Shown here: positions 14,866 through 23,383 of the stretch, piece after piece
How the letters are laid out: the number at the start of each line of letters is the position of its first letter
Position numbering within the stretch: position 1 is the first letter of the stretch
Assembly: GCA_910587535.1 (NCBI GenBank)
Contig: CAJUKM010000005.1
Span: 1 to 48,072 of the forward strand
Origin: an uncultured Bacilli bacterium
GTDB taxonomy: Bacteria; Bacillota_I; Bacilli_A; RF39; UBA660
Reading direction: 5' to 3'
Length of the DNA: 48,072 bases
Made by a program: the position numbers and the translations under genes
Notes under the pieces: generated by a model
Database searches by the model: none
Told to the model about the DNA's origin: nothing
What the model saw: only the letters and a program-made list of their open reading frames with translations

Positions 14866-15881
14866 CGTTTAGAGGATTCTTAAAAGATAAAATTTTCTCT
14901 CTAGTTATATTTTTCGTAACTTCTTTATTAGCAGTTCTTTTACTTCTGGCCTTTAAAGCGAGAAAAGATTTATTGATATCTCTGATTACAATCTACGTTT
15001 TTTCATTTGTCGGTAGTATCCTATTAGATTTTTTTCGAAAAAGAAAATTTTATAACGATTTAGTTGAAAACATCAAATCCCTAGATAAAGCATATCTCGT
15101 GTTAGAAACTTTAGAAGTGCCTAACTTTTATGAAGGAAGAATAATAAGTCAAGCACTTTATGACATAGATAAATCGATGAGTGAAAATGTGAATGCATTT
15201 TCAAAACAATTAAACGACTTTAAAGAGTATTTGGAGATGTGGATTCATGAGATAAAAATACCGATTACTAGCCTTCTTTTGATAGCTCATAACAATAAAG
15301 ATAAATTTGACAATCGCACTATGGAAGCCATAAAAAGAATAGATTTCTATGTCGAACAAGTACTTTATTATGTCAGAGCAGAAAATGCCGAAAAAGATTA
15401 TTTGATCAAGGAAGTACCTTTGAATAAAGTGATATCATCAGTGGCATTAAAAAATAAAGATGACATTTTAGAGCATGGTATTGATTTGATCGTAGAAAAC
15501 GTTTCGTTGAGTGTAAAAACTGATGCGAAATGGCTCGAATTTATCTTGAATCAAATCGTAAATAATAGTATAAAATATTATAAGAACGATGGTTTTTCGT
15601 ATATAAAAATATATACCATGACATTAGATTCTTCAGTCGATCTTTTAATCGAAGACAATGGAATAGGGATAGAAAAGTCTGATATCGGAAGAGTTTTCGA
15701 TAAATCGTTTACAGGGAAAAACGGTAGAGAAATTGCTAAATCGACCGGGATAGGATTATTCATAGTAAAAAATTTGGTTGAAAAACTTGGCCATCGCATA
15801 AAAATAGAATCTGAGGAGGGTAAATTTACTCGGGTAACCATCTCTTTTGGAAAGAACGACTTTTATTCAGTTTTGAAGTAA
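14862..15881 (+). CDS. Intramembrane-sensing histidine kinase, BceS-like
   Basis: The 339-aa protein has two N-terminal membrane helices (about 10-30 and 37-55) with almost no extracellular loop, which is the hallmark of BceS-type kinases that sense through their partner transporter. The H-box WIHEIKIPITSLLL has His129. The ATP-binding motifs follow: N-box NQIVNNSIKYY, G1 DNGIGIEKSD, F-box VFDKSFTG, and G2 STGIGLFIVKNL. It is translationally coupled to the regulator. It phosphorylates the regulator, and BceAB flux is the presumed input (family knowledge). Confidence 0.9.
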   Translation: MTFRGFLKDKIFSLVIFFVTSLLAVLLLLAFKARKDLLISLITIYVFSFVGSILLDFFRKRKFYNDLVENIKSLDKAYLVLETLEVPNFYEGRIISQALYDIDKSMSENVNAFSKQLNDFKEYLEMWIHEIKIPITSLLLIAHNNKDKFDNRTMEAIKRIDFYVEQVLYYVRAENAEKDYLIKEVPLNKVISSVALKNKDDILEHGIDLIVENVSLSVKTDAKWLEFILNQIVNNSIKYYKNDGFSYIKIYTMTLDSSVDLLIEDNGIGIEKSDIGRVFDKSFTGKNGREIAKSTGIGLFIVKNLVEKLGHRIKIESEEGKFTRVTISFGKNDFYSVLK

Positions 15882-15916
15882 CATTACAAAATTGTAATGT
15901 TTTTGTAATGTATAAC
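15880..15916 (+). promoter_or_regulatory. BceR-type operator and promoter of the ABC genes
   Basis: AACATTACAA and TTGTAATGTT form a perfect 10-bp dyad (15880-15901, two-base centre). Inside it TTACA-AAAT-TGTAA (15884-15897) matches the published TNACA-N4-TGTAA consensus for BceR-like regulators at every defined position. A -10 candidate TATAAC (15911-15916) follows with no good -35, as expected for an activated promoter. The dyad overlaps the kinase stop codon, so a terminator role is a possible second function. Confidence 0.75.
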
Positions 15917-15972
15917 AGACGACTCAAATGAGAAAATGTAATAAAATTGGTTGTATGAAGGGAGAAGTGTTT

Positions 15973-16740
15973 ATGGAAAACATTTTGAAAATCGAAAATA
16001 TTGAGAAATACTATGGAAGTAGATCTTCTCTTACTAAGGCGATAGATAATATTTCTTTCGAAGTCGATAAAGGTGAATTCGTTGCTATTATGGGAGCATC
16101 TGGATCGGGTAAAACTACACTGTTGAATGTTATATCTACAATCGATAGAGTTACGAGTGGTCACATCTATGTCGGTGGAGTCGATATTACTAAGTTAAAA
16201 GGGAACGAGCTCAATAAGTTTAGGAGAGAAGAACTGGGATTCATATTCCAAGACTTCAATCTACTCGATACTTTGACGGCATATGAGAATATCGCGCTTG
16301 CTCTTTCGATTCAGAATCGTAATCATAAAGAAATAGATACTTTAATAAAGAAAGTGGCAGCAGAACTCGATATCAAGTCTGTTTTAGATAAATATCCGTA
16401 TCAGATGAGTGGTGGTCAAAAGCAGAGAGTTGCATCAGCGAGGGCTATTATAACGGATCCTAAGTTAGTATTAGCCGATGAGCCAACTGGAGCATTGGAT
16501 TCTAAGTCTGCTAAGATGCTTTTAGAACGTTTTAACTACCTGAACAGTACGCTCGATACTACTATCTTGATGGTAACACACGATGCTTTTACTGCTTCAT
16601 ATGCTACGAGAGTCGTATTTATTAAAGATGGTAAGATATTTAACGAAATTCGTAGGGGAGATGACGATAGAAAAGAATTCTTCGATAAGATTATCGATGT
16701 CGTAACTCTTTTAGGCGGTGATTTAAACGATGCTCTATAA
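15973..16740 (+). CDS. ABC transporter ATP-binding protein, BceA-like
   Basis: The ATG at 15973 follows an AAGGGAG site; the longer frame from 15928 lacks one. The 255-aa protein has Walker A (GASGSGKTT), Q-loop (FQDFNLLD), signature (MSGGQKQR), Walker B with catalytic Glu (LVLADEP) and H-loop (VTHD). The sequence type is the MacB/BceA group that drives FtsX-like permeases. In Bce systems the complex frees the lipid target of cell-wall antibiotics at the membrane and signals to the kinase. It overlaps the permease by 11 bases. Confidence 0.92.
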   Translation: MENILKIENIEKYYGSRSSLTKAIDNISFEVDKGEFVAIMGASGSGKTTLLNVISTIDRVTSGHIYVGGVDITKLKGNELNKFRREELGFIFQDFNLLDTLTAYENIALALSIQNRNHKEIDTLIKKVAAELDIKSVLDKYPYQMSGGQKQRVASARAIITDPKLVLADEPTGALDSKSAKMLLERFNYLNSTLDTTILMVTHDAFTASYATRVVFIKDGKIFNEIRRGDDDRKEFFDKIIDVVTLLGGDLNDAL

Positions 16741-18790
16741 ATTATCTTTTAAAAATATTAAAAAAAGTTTTAAAGATTATGCTATTTATTTTTTCACTCT
16801 AATATTGGGAGTTGCCATCTTTTATGTGTTTAATGCCATCGAAAGTCAGACAGTTTTACTAGATTTAAATTCATCTCAACACGATTTAATAGAACTGTTA
16901 GTAAATATGTTATCAGGGGTCAGCGTCTTTGTGTCTTTCATTTTGGGGTTCTTAATAATATATGCCTCAAGATTTTTGATAAAGCGTCGAAATAAGGAAT
17001 TTGGCATATACATGACTCTAGGTATGGGTAAGCGAAAGATATCTTTGATATTGTTTATAGAAACTTTGTTAATTGGGGGAATTTCTCTTGCAGTAGGACT
17101 AGGATTAGGCGTTTTAGCAAGTCAATTTATGAGCTTGTTAGTATCTAACCTCTTCGAGGCTGATATGACTAAATTTGAATTTGTATTCTCAACATCTGCT
17201 TGTACTAAAACTTTAATTTATTTCGGTATAATGTACTTATTAGTCATGATCTTTAACACTATAATAGTCAGTAAATGTAGATTGATCGAATTGTTACACG
17301 GATCTAAGAAGTCGGAAGAAGTGAAAGTAAAAAATCCTTACATATGTATCATAGTCTTTTTAATATCTTGCTTGATATTAGGAAGAGCTTACTATCTCGT
17401 TACGGATGGAATCGGTGAATTATATAAATTCGAACAGATACTTATACCAATAGCAATGGGTTCGATAAGTACTTTCTTTATTTTCTGGTCTTTATCTGGG
17501 CTCATATTAAAACTCGTCATGTCTATAAGAGGGTTATATTATAAAGGGTTAAACAGTTTTGTTTTGAGACAGTTCAGCAGTAAGATAAATACAATGGTAT
17601 TTTCTATGAGTGTAATCTGTATAATGCTGTTCATCACTATATGTGTTTTATCTAGTTCACTTTCTATTAAAAATTCTTTAAATGCCAACCTAGACGTGTT
17701 AGCACCTGCTGATATAGAATTTATGAAGTCAGTCGATTTTAATTCTGAAAATTCAGTTGGATATTCTGAGGAGACACTTTCTAATTTCAATTTGAGCAGT
17801 AAAGAGACATTAGAAAGACTAGGGTTCGACGTGGAAGAGAACTTTAAAGAATACGTCGAACTGGATGTTTATAATACTCCAAAGTTGACATTGAGAGATA
17901 CTTTAGGAAGTAAAGTAGATTATCTTCTAAAACAATTCAAATTTTTGAATGTCAGAACAGAAGAAGATATATTGGCTGTTAGCGACTATAATAAAGTTGC
18001 AAGACTGTATGGTTTAGAAGAGTTTTCTCTGGAAGAAGACGAATATATGATAGTAGCAGATTTCGAACCTATGTATAGAGTTAGAAATGAAGTTTTAAAA
18101 ACAGGCGAGACTATTTCTCTATTCGGTCACACTTTAAAACCAAAATACAGCGAATGTCAGAATGGTTTTATAGAATTGTCGAGCAATAACATAAATGGTG
18201 GTATCGTGTTGGTAGCCGATAGTATTGTAGATTCCTCGTACAAAAAAAAGAATTACTTGATCGCAAACTATAATGCAAAGACAAAAGAAGAAAAGATTGC
18301 AATAGAAAATAAGATAAAAGATTTGATAAATTCAGAAAATGTGAAAGAGTACAATTTTCCAAACACGTCGAGCAGACTGGAAATTGCCGAAGCAAGTGGT
18401 GGATTAGGAGCTTTAGTGACATTTCTAGGATTATATTTGGGAATCATCTTCCTGATCTCTAGCGCCGCTATATTAGCGCTTAAAGAGCTTTCTGAGAGTG
18501 CCGATAATAAAGAAAGATACATGATGATTAGAAAGCTTGGAGCTGATGAGAGTATCATCAATAGATCTCTATTTAGACAAATAGGAATATTCTTTATGGC
18601 ACCACTGATACTTGCTTTGATCCATTCTATTTTCGGAATTAAGTTCTGTACTATTATTTTAGAGGGGCTCGGTACGAACGGATTGTTGCCATCGATCATT
18701 ATGACAGGAGTGTTCTTATTGTTGATATACGGTGGATATTTCTTAGTTACGTATATATCTAGTAAAAGGATAATAAGACAGAAGTTCTGA
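16730..18790 (+). CDS. FtsX-like permease, BceB-like
   Basis: The 686-aa protein has the BceB layout: one N-terminal helix; three helices with the FtsX signature around RRNKEFGIYMTLGMGKRKIS; further helices up to about residue 310; a large extracellular domain (roughly 310-545, from LSIKNSLNANLDVLAPADI to KEYNFPN); and a C-terminal helix block (GALVTFLGLYLGIIFLISSA, then a second FtsX-like region ERYMMIRKLGADE). The length and the loop between helices VII and VIII are typical. The extracellular domain is where substrate specificity and kinase contact reside in known BceB proteins. The antibiotic cannot be told from sequence alone. Confidence 0.9.
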   Translation: MLYKLSFKNIKKSFKDYAIYFFTLILGVAIFYVFNAIESQTVLLDLNSSQHDLIELLVNMLSGVSVFVSFILGFLIIYASRFLIKRRNKEFGIYMTLGMGKRKISLILFIETLLIGGISLAVGLGLGVLASQFMSLLVSNLFEADMTKFEFVFSTSACTKTLIYFGIMYLLVMIFNTIIVSKCRLIELLHGSKKSEEVKVKNPYICIIVFLISCLILGRAYYLVTDGIGELYKFEQILIPIAMGSISTFFIFWSLSGLILKLVMSIRGLYYKGLNSFVLRQFSSKINTMVFSMSVICIMLFITICVLSSSLSIKNSLNANLDVLAPADIEFMKSVDFNSENSVGYSEETLSNFNLSSKETLERLGFDVEENFKEYVELDVYNTPKLTLRDTLGSKVDYLLKQFKFLNVRTEEDILAVSDYNKVARLYGLEEFSLEEDEYMIVADFEPMYRVRNEVLKTGETISLFGHTLKPKYSECQNGFIELSSNNINGGIVLVADSIVDSSYKKKNYLIANYNAKTKEEKIAIENKIKDLINSENVKEYNFPNTSSRLEIAEASGGLGALVTFLGLYLGIIFLISSAAILALKELSESADNKERYMMIRKLGADESIINRSLFRQIGIFFMAPLILALIHSIFGIKFCTIILEGLGTNGLLPSIIMTGVFLLLIYGGYFLVTYISSKRIIRQKF

Positions 18791-18794
18791 TATT

Positions 18795-19886
18795 ATGTAT
18801 GCTGTACCTATAAAAACTGCTTTATTGGTTTTTCCGATCATCGCTTTTTTCTTTACTCTTCCTTATGTGATAAGCCAATATAGAAAATATGGTTCGATAA
18901 ATTTTTTTCGAAGTGTAATCGTATACTCTTTCATTCTTTATATGATATGTATATATTTCTTGGTGATATTGCCTCTACCAAAGTTCAGTGAGGTGGAGTA
19001 TAAACCTGGAATGATGAGAATAGTTCCGTTTCAATTTGTATTAGATTTTATAATGGAAACTTCATTTAGGATAGATGAGCCTTTGAGTATATTTAAAGCT
19101 ATATCTGAACCGTGTTTTTATACTGTATTTTACAATCTAATCATGACTATCCCATTTGGGATGTATCTGCGATATTATTTTAAAACTAGCCTCTTTAAGA
19201 CATTAAAGTATAGCTTTTTATTGAGTTTATTCTTCGAATTGACTCAACTTTCTGGTTTATATTTTATCTATCCATATCCGTATAGAATATTCGATATAGA
19301 CGATCTACTGCTAAATACCTTAGGGGGAGTTATCGGATTCGCTCTAATGGGTTTATTTTTGGAAATACTTCCTAGTCGCGATCAAATAGACGAAGAATCC
19401 TATGAAAATGGGAAAGTCGTCTCTGGACTTAGGAGAATGACGATGTTTATTATCGATGTAGTTCTGTACTTTATAATCGCTTTTTCTGCTTCGATAGTTT
19501 TTAGAGGAGTTGAACACATATATCTTGCTGTTTACATAATTTATTTCATGATATTACCGTATTATAGCGGATCTACTTTAGGAGGCTCCATTCTCAAGGT
19601 GGAATTGGTGTTCGAAAATTTCAGAGTATTAAGAAATGCTTGTCGCTCTATTTTAATTGTTTGCTATTATTTATTAGTTCCTCATCTAATAGCTTTAATT
19701 TGTCTATTTATAGTGCGAACTTTAAACCTCACTTCTATCTATAGTGTCTATCTATATTTGGCTGGATTGTGTGTAATAATTTTATTCTATATGATAAATA
19801 TCGCATGTATTTTGTTAAAAAAAACTATGCCTTACGATCGACTATGTAGAACTGTTTATAGAAGTACAATCTTTAGAACTACGTGA
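18795..19886 (+). CDS. VanZ-RDD membrane protein
   Basis: The 363-aa protein is almost entirely membrane helices. The N-terminal half is a VanZ-like domain with its typical end motif (FFELTQLSGLYFIYPYPYR, then FDIDDLLLNTLGGVIGF). From about residue 210 an RDD domain follows (SGLRRMTMFIIDVVLYFIIA; SGSTLGGSILKVEL). The gene starts four bases after the permease stop, with no strong SD of its own, so it is probably the last gene of the Bce operon. VanZ proteins give low-level resistance to glycopeptides or lipoglycopeptides by an unknown route, which fits a cell-envelope stress operon. The substrate is inference. Confidence 0.85.
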   Translation: MYAVPIKTALLVFPIIAFFFTLPYVISQYRKYGSINFFRSVIVYSFILYMICIYFLVILPLPKFSEVEYKPGMMRIVPFQFVLDFIMETSFRIDEPLSIFKAISEPCFYTVFYNLIMTIPFGMYLRYYFKTSLFKTLKYSFLLSLFFELTQLSGLYFIYPYPYRIFDIDDLLLNTLGGVIGFALMGLFLEILPSRDQIDEESYENGKVVSGLRRMTMFIIDVVLYFIIAFSASIVFRGVEHIYLAVYIIYFMILPYYSGSTLGGSILKVELVFENFRVLRNACRSILIVCYYLLVPHLIALICLFIVRTLNLTSIYSVYLYLAGLCVIILFYMINIACILLKKTMPYDRLCRTVYRSTIFRTT

Positions 19887-19889
19887 AAT

Positions 19890-19911
19890 ACTTGCTTCGA
19901 CAAGTTTTTTT
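19890..19911 (+). terminator. Terminator of the Bce/VanZ operon
   Basis: ACTTG at 19890-19894 pairs with CAAGT at 19901-19905 around CTTCGA, followed by seven T residues. Confidence 0.7.
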
Positions 19912-19933
19912 GCGATTGAATTCTTTTTTTCTC

Positions 19934-19942
19934 TGTTATAAT
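19934..19942 (+). promoter_or_regulatory. Extended -10 promoter of the ABC-F leader
   Basis: TGTTATAAT has the TGn extension plus a perfect TATAAT (19937-19942). A start near 19949 gives a leader of about 110 bases before the ABC-F start codon. Confidence 0.6.
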
Positions 19943-19980
19943 ATAGAATAGTAAAGAACTTTTTATTTGGAGGTGGGAAG

Positions 19981-20001
19981 ATGAGAACTACAGATATATG
20001 A
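19981..20001 (+). CDS. Six-codon leader peptide of the ABC-F attenuator
   Basis: ATG-AGA-ACT-ACA-GAT-ATA-TGA encodes MRTTDI. It has a strong SD (GGAGGTG at 19969-19975, five bases from the ATG), far better than chance for so short a frame. Its stop lies four bases before the left arm of a terminator hairpin, so a ribosome paused on it would cover that arm. Short leaders of this kind control several ABC-F resistance genes; that this one senses ribosome-targeting drugs is inference. Confidence 0.65.
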   Translation: MRTTDI

Positions 20002-20004
20002 GTC

Positions 20005-20054
20005 AGGCATAAACTCTTAACCCAATTATGCCTTAATTTTTAAAAGGAGGCATA
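20005..20054 (+). promoter_or_regulatory. Transcription attenuator with a third repeat at the SD
   Basis: AGGCATAA (20005-20012) pairs perfectly with TTATGCCT (20026-20033), followed by TAATTTTT (20034-20041): an intrinsic terminator before the ABC-F gene. A second AGGCATA (20048-20054) overlaps the end of the SD (AAAAGGAGG, 20042-20050), so TTATGCCT can also pair there and hide the ribosome site. GAGT (20000-20003) and ACTC (20013-20016) could form a small hairpin that holds the left arm. Confidence 0.7.
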
Positions 20055-20060
20055 TAATAA

Positions 20061-21563
20061 ATGCTAGAGGTTAAAAACTTAGAGGTGACCATAGGAGATA
20101 GAACCCTCATCGAGTCACTCACTTTCAATTTAAACGGGGGAGAAAAGTTAGCTATCATCGGAGAAGAGGGCGATGGCAAGTCGACTCTTTTAAAAGCTTT
20201 TTTGGGATTATGTGACTATGCGATCATAAAGGGTCACGTAAACTTTAAGGGACATACAGTCGGTTATTTGAAGCAGAGTATCAGTGAAGCAGAGAATTCA
20301 ATGATAGTTTTAGACTATTTATTTGAGAAAATTGATGCTTATTATTCTAAAATAAACGGACTTTATTCGTATTTCAGCGATTTAAAAATAGATGAAGAAA
20401 TTCTAAAAAGATCGATCGGTTCACTTTCAGGTGGAGAGAAAGTAAAGGTAGGAATTTTAAAAATACTTTTAGAAGATGACGATATTCTTTTTTTAGATGA
20501 GCCTACTAACGACTTAGATATAGAGACATTGGAATGGTTAGAAGACTTCATAAATAGAAGTAGAAAAACAATAGTGTATGTTTCACACGATGAGACTTTA
20601 TTGTCGAGGACAGCTACTTCGATTTTACACATCGAATCTATAGATAAAAAGAAGTCATGTAGGTGTACTTTTTCTAAATCTTCATACGATCTCTATGTAG
20701 CTAATAGACTTAGAAGTATTAAGAAGCAGACGGAAAAAGCTCATATTGAGCATCGCGATTATGAGAAAAAAAAGAGACGATTAAATAGAATCTTACAAAA
20801 AGTAGAGTATAGACAAAATACGATATCACGCCAAGATCCGTTTGGAGCAAAAATTCTCAAGAAAAAGATGCATACTTTAAAGTCTCAAGAAAAGAAACTT
20901 GAAAAGATCGATTTGACTGAGGTACCCGATGTAGAAGAAAACATAAACTTTTTTTTCGAGGATGTCAAAATACCAAAAGGTAAAGTTATCTCACGCGTCG
21001 TTATTCCCGTTTTAGAGATCGAATCGCAAGTGTTAGCGCGAGATATAGAGTTCGACATCGTCGGAGATGTCCACATCGTTATAACGGGTAAAAATGGTGT
21101 AGGAAAGACGACACTTATAAAGCACATCTACGAAGAACTTAAAGATAGAGAAGATATCAATGTCGGTTACATGCCCCAAAATTATGAAGATGTTTTAGGA
21201 GATTATGAATTTGTTCTAGATTATATAGCATCTAAAGATATAGAAGATATCAAAAGAGCTAGGACCAGGTTATCATCGATGAATTTCACGTATGAAGAGA
21301 TATCTGGAAAAATAAAAGATTTGAGCAACGGATCTAAAGCAAAACTTATCCTTATGAAATTAGTATTAGAAAAATGTGATATCTTGATACTCGATGAGCC
21401 GACTAGAAACGTTAGCCCTCTTTCTAATCCGGTTATAAGAAGAGTTTTAAACGAATTTGGCGGCACTATAATAAGCATATCGCACGATAGAAAATATATT
21501 GAAGAAGTAGCCGACAAAATATATCAATTAAGTAGTGATGGTATTAGGGAAGTCTATTTTTAA
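20061..21563 (+). CDS. ABC-F family ATPase (ribosome-associated, possible antibiotic resistance)
   Basis: The 500-aa protein has two nucleotide-binding domains and no membrane helices. Domain 1 has GEEGDGKST, LSGGEKVKV and ILFLDEPTNDLD. A charged helical linker of about 80 residues follows (EKAHIEHRDYEKKKRRLNRI). Domain 2 has GKNGVGKTT, an unusual signature LSNGSKAKL and a Walker B followed by RNVSPLSNP in place of the usual NHLD, then SHDRKY. This is the ABC-F layout; such proteins bind the ribosomal E site and either dislodge antibiotics or rescue stalled ribosomes. The divergent second signature and the attenuator argue for the resistance branch, but the exact subfamily is not clear to me. 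It is next to a Bce/VanZ resistance block, but under its own promoter. Confidence 0.85.
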   Translation: MLEVKNLEVTIGDRTLIESLTFNLNGGEKLAIIGEEGDGKSTLLKAFLGLCDYAIIKGHVNFKGHTVGYLKQSISEAENSMIVLDYLFEKIDAYYSKINGLYSYFSDLKIDEEILKRSIGSLSGGEKVKVGILKILLEDDDILFLDEPTNDLDIETLEWLEDFINRSRKTIVYVSHDETLLSRTATSILHIESIDKKKSCRCTFSKSSYDLYVANRLRSIKKQTEKAHIEHRDYEKKKRRLNRILQKVEYRQNTISRQDPFGAKILKKKMHTLKSQEKKLEKIDLTEVPDVEENINFFFEDVKIPKGKVISRVVIPVLEIESQVLARDIEFDIVGDVHIVITGKNGVGKTTLIKHIYEELKDREDINVGYMPQNYEDVLGDYEFVLDYIASKDIEDIKRARTRLSSMNFTYEEISGKIKDLSNGSKAKLILMKLVLEKCDILILDEPTRNVSPLSNPVIRRVLNEFGGTIISISHDRKYIEEVADKIYQLSSDGIREVYF

Positions 21564-21579
21564 TTCGTCGACTTCATGT

Positions 21580-21585
21580 TATAAT
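21580..21585 (+). promoter_or_regulatory. -10 box of the MutS-like operon
   Basis: TATAAT at 21580-21585 lies on top of the first possible start codon (21584). Transcription would begin near 21592, which forces the use of the ATG at 21608 (SD GGAGTGGAG at 21592-21600). Confidence 0.5.
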
Positions 21586-21607
21586 GATAATGGAGTGGAG
21601 TGAAGAC

Positions 21608-23374
21608 ATGCTAGATGAACAAATAGTAAACTCTAAAAAGAGATTTTTAAATCAGAAAAAAATAGAAATTAAAAAGAGTAATTCGATCTCGAATATTAGA
21701 TTAGTATTATTTTTAATAGGGTTTATTTTAATAATTTTGTACTTTAAAAAGGAGAACTTTGTCTTTCTCGGTGGAGCAATATTCTTCTTTACTGTATTCG
21801 TGATATGTATAATTATCCACAAAATTGTCGACGAAAGACTAGAGAAATTGGATTTTTATTTAGGGGTAATAAATCGCTATGAGAATAGGACTAGTGATGA
21901 ATGGAAGAAAGAAGATCAAAAGAGCGTCACCGATATGGAAAATTTTCTCTCCGACTTGGATATCTTCGGGAGGGATTCACTCTTACAGTTTTTAGATTTT
22001 ACATACAGTCTCGGTGGACAAAACAGATTGATCGATAAACTGTCTTTAAGAAAAGTTGACAAAAGAGGAATAGTTGAAAATCGGGAAGCGATTGCCGAGT
22101 TACACGATAAGTTCTCTTTTGTCATAGAATTTCAACAAGTCTTAGGGAAGATCGAAAGTGTCGAAAAGACAGACTTTAAAACTATCTTTAAACTATTTAG
22201 CTACAGTGGGAATTTTAACGGTTTAGGTTTGGCCATTTCTTTGGTTTTATCCGCTGTTACTTTATGTTTTGGAGTTCTGGCTTTTCTACGTTTTCTCCCT
22301 AGTTACATATTTATAGGTTTTGCTCTTTTGCAACTAGGAATTTCATATTTTTATATGAATGCTAACGCCCATGAGTTTGAAGATCTAGCAAAGTATGCTA
22401 GGCTTGCAAATCAGCTTAAACATCCATTCGAATACGTTTTAAATCAAGAATTCAGTAGTAAAAAGAATAAGCGTTTAAGAGACGATATCGACAATGGTTA
22501 CTCGATAATTAAAAAATCTGTAAGTCTCGGTGAATTAGATATGTTTAGATCTAATTTTATAACGTATTCTATTGCAAATATTTTCTTTTCTTTAAACTTT
22601 TTGTTATTATATAGATATAGAACACTTCTTACTTGTGATATGGATGACCTAAAAAAAGCAGTCGATTCTTTAGAAGAAATTGAATGTCTTATCAGTTTAC
22701 TGACAGTTGGTCTCGTTAAAAAAGTGGCAATTTTTCCAGAAATAATTGACGATATGTCTTTGGATATCAGGGACATTAAACATCCCCTTTTGAAGGAAAA
22801 AACATGTGTTTCTAATGATTTTGAGTGTGGCCGAGATATAAACATAATCACAGGCTCTAATATGGGGGGGAAGACTTCTTTTATGAAGACAATCGGAATG
22901 AATCTAGTTTTAGGCTATCTCGGTACCTATGTCTGTGCTTCTAAATTTGACGTTCCTATCATGAAAATCTTCACCTCTATAAATGTCAAAGATGACATAC
23001 AAAACGGTATTTCCACATTCTATGGCGAATTAAAGCGTATCAAAAATGTTATAGATTACAGTTTCCACAATAATAATCGTTCTATAATCGTGTTCATAGA
23101 TGAAATATTTAAAGGTACGAACTATAACGATAGAATCTATGGAGCCAAAGAAGTTCTTAAAAAATTATCCAAGATGAATTCGATAGTGTTTTTAACTACG
23201 CACGATTTTGAACTCTGTGAGTTAAAAAATAAAAAGTGTATCAATTATCATTTCGAAGAACATTACGAAGATGAGAAGATACGATTCGATTATAAAATCA
23301 AAGATGGTCGTTGTAAGACGACAAATGCAAAATACTTGATGAGACAAATGGGTATAATAGATTCTAAAAAGTGA
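21608..23374 (+). CDS. Membrane MutS-like ATPase
   Basis: From the ATG at 21608 the protein has 588 aa. The N-terminus carries two membrane helices (LVLFLIGFILIILYF and FLGGAIFFFTVFVICIII) and a second hydrophobic pair lies near residues 205-250. The C-terminus is a MutS domain V ATPase: Walker A TGSNMGGKTSF, GISTFYGELKRI, Walker B IIVFIDEIFKGTN, and H-loop TTHDFEL. Mismatch-recognition domains are absent, so this is not MutS proper but the membrane-bound MutS-like group, whose role is unknown. Two small genes follow closely (nine bases, then 28 bases), suggesting an operon. Confidence 0.85.
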   Translation: MLDEQIVNSKKRFLNQKKIEIKKSNSISNIRLVLFLIGFILIILYFKKENFVFLGGAIFFFTVFVICIIIHKIVDERLEKLDFYLGVINRYENRTSDEWKKEDQKSVTDMENFLSDLDIFGRDSLLQFLDFTYSLGGQNRLIDKLSLRKVDKRGIVENREAIAELHDKFSFVIEFQQVLGKIESVEKTDFKTIFKLFSYSGNFNGLGLAISLVLSAVTLCFGVLAFLRFLPSYIFIGFALLQLGISYFYMNANAHEFEDLAKYARLANQLKHPFEYVLNQEFSSKKNKRLRDDIDNGYSIIKKSVSLGELDMFRSNFITYSIANIFFSLNFLLLYRYRTLLTCDMDDLKKAVDSLEEIECLISLLTVGLVKKVAIFPEIIDDMSLDIRDIKHPLLKEKTCVSNDFECGRDINIITGSNMGGKTSFMKTIGMNLVLGYLGTYVCASKFDVPIMKIFTSINVKDDIQNGISTFYGELKRIKNVIDYSFHNNNRSIIVFIDEIFKGTNYNDRIYGAKEVLKKLSKMNSIVFLTTHDFELCELKNKKCINYHFEEHYEDEKIRFDYKIKDGRCKTTNAKYLMRQMGIIDSKK

Positions 23375-23383
23375 GGAACGAAG

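Noticed and set aside
15826..16164. 112-codon minus-strand frame over the kinase/ABC junction
   Set aside because: Shadow of two well-supported plus-strand genes and the operator; no SD.
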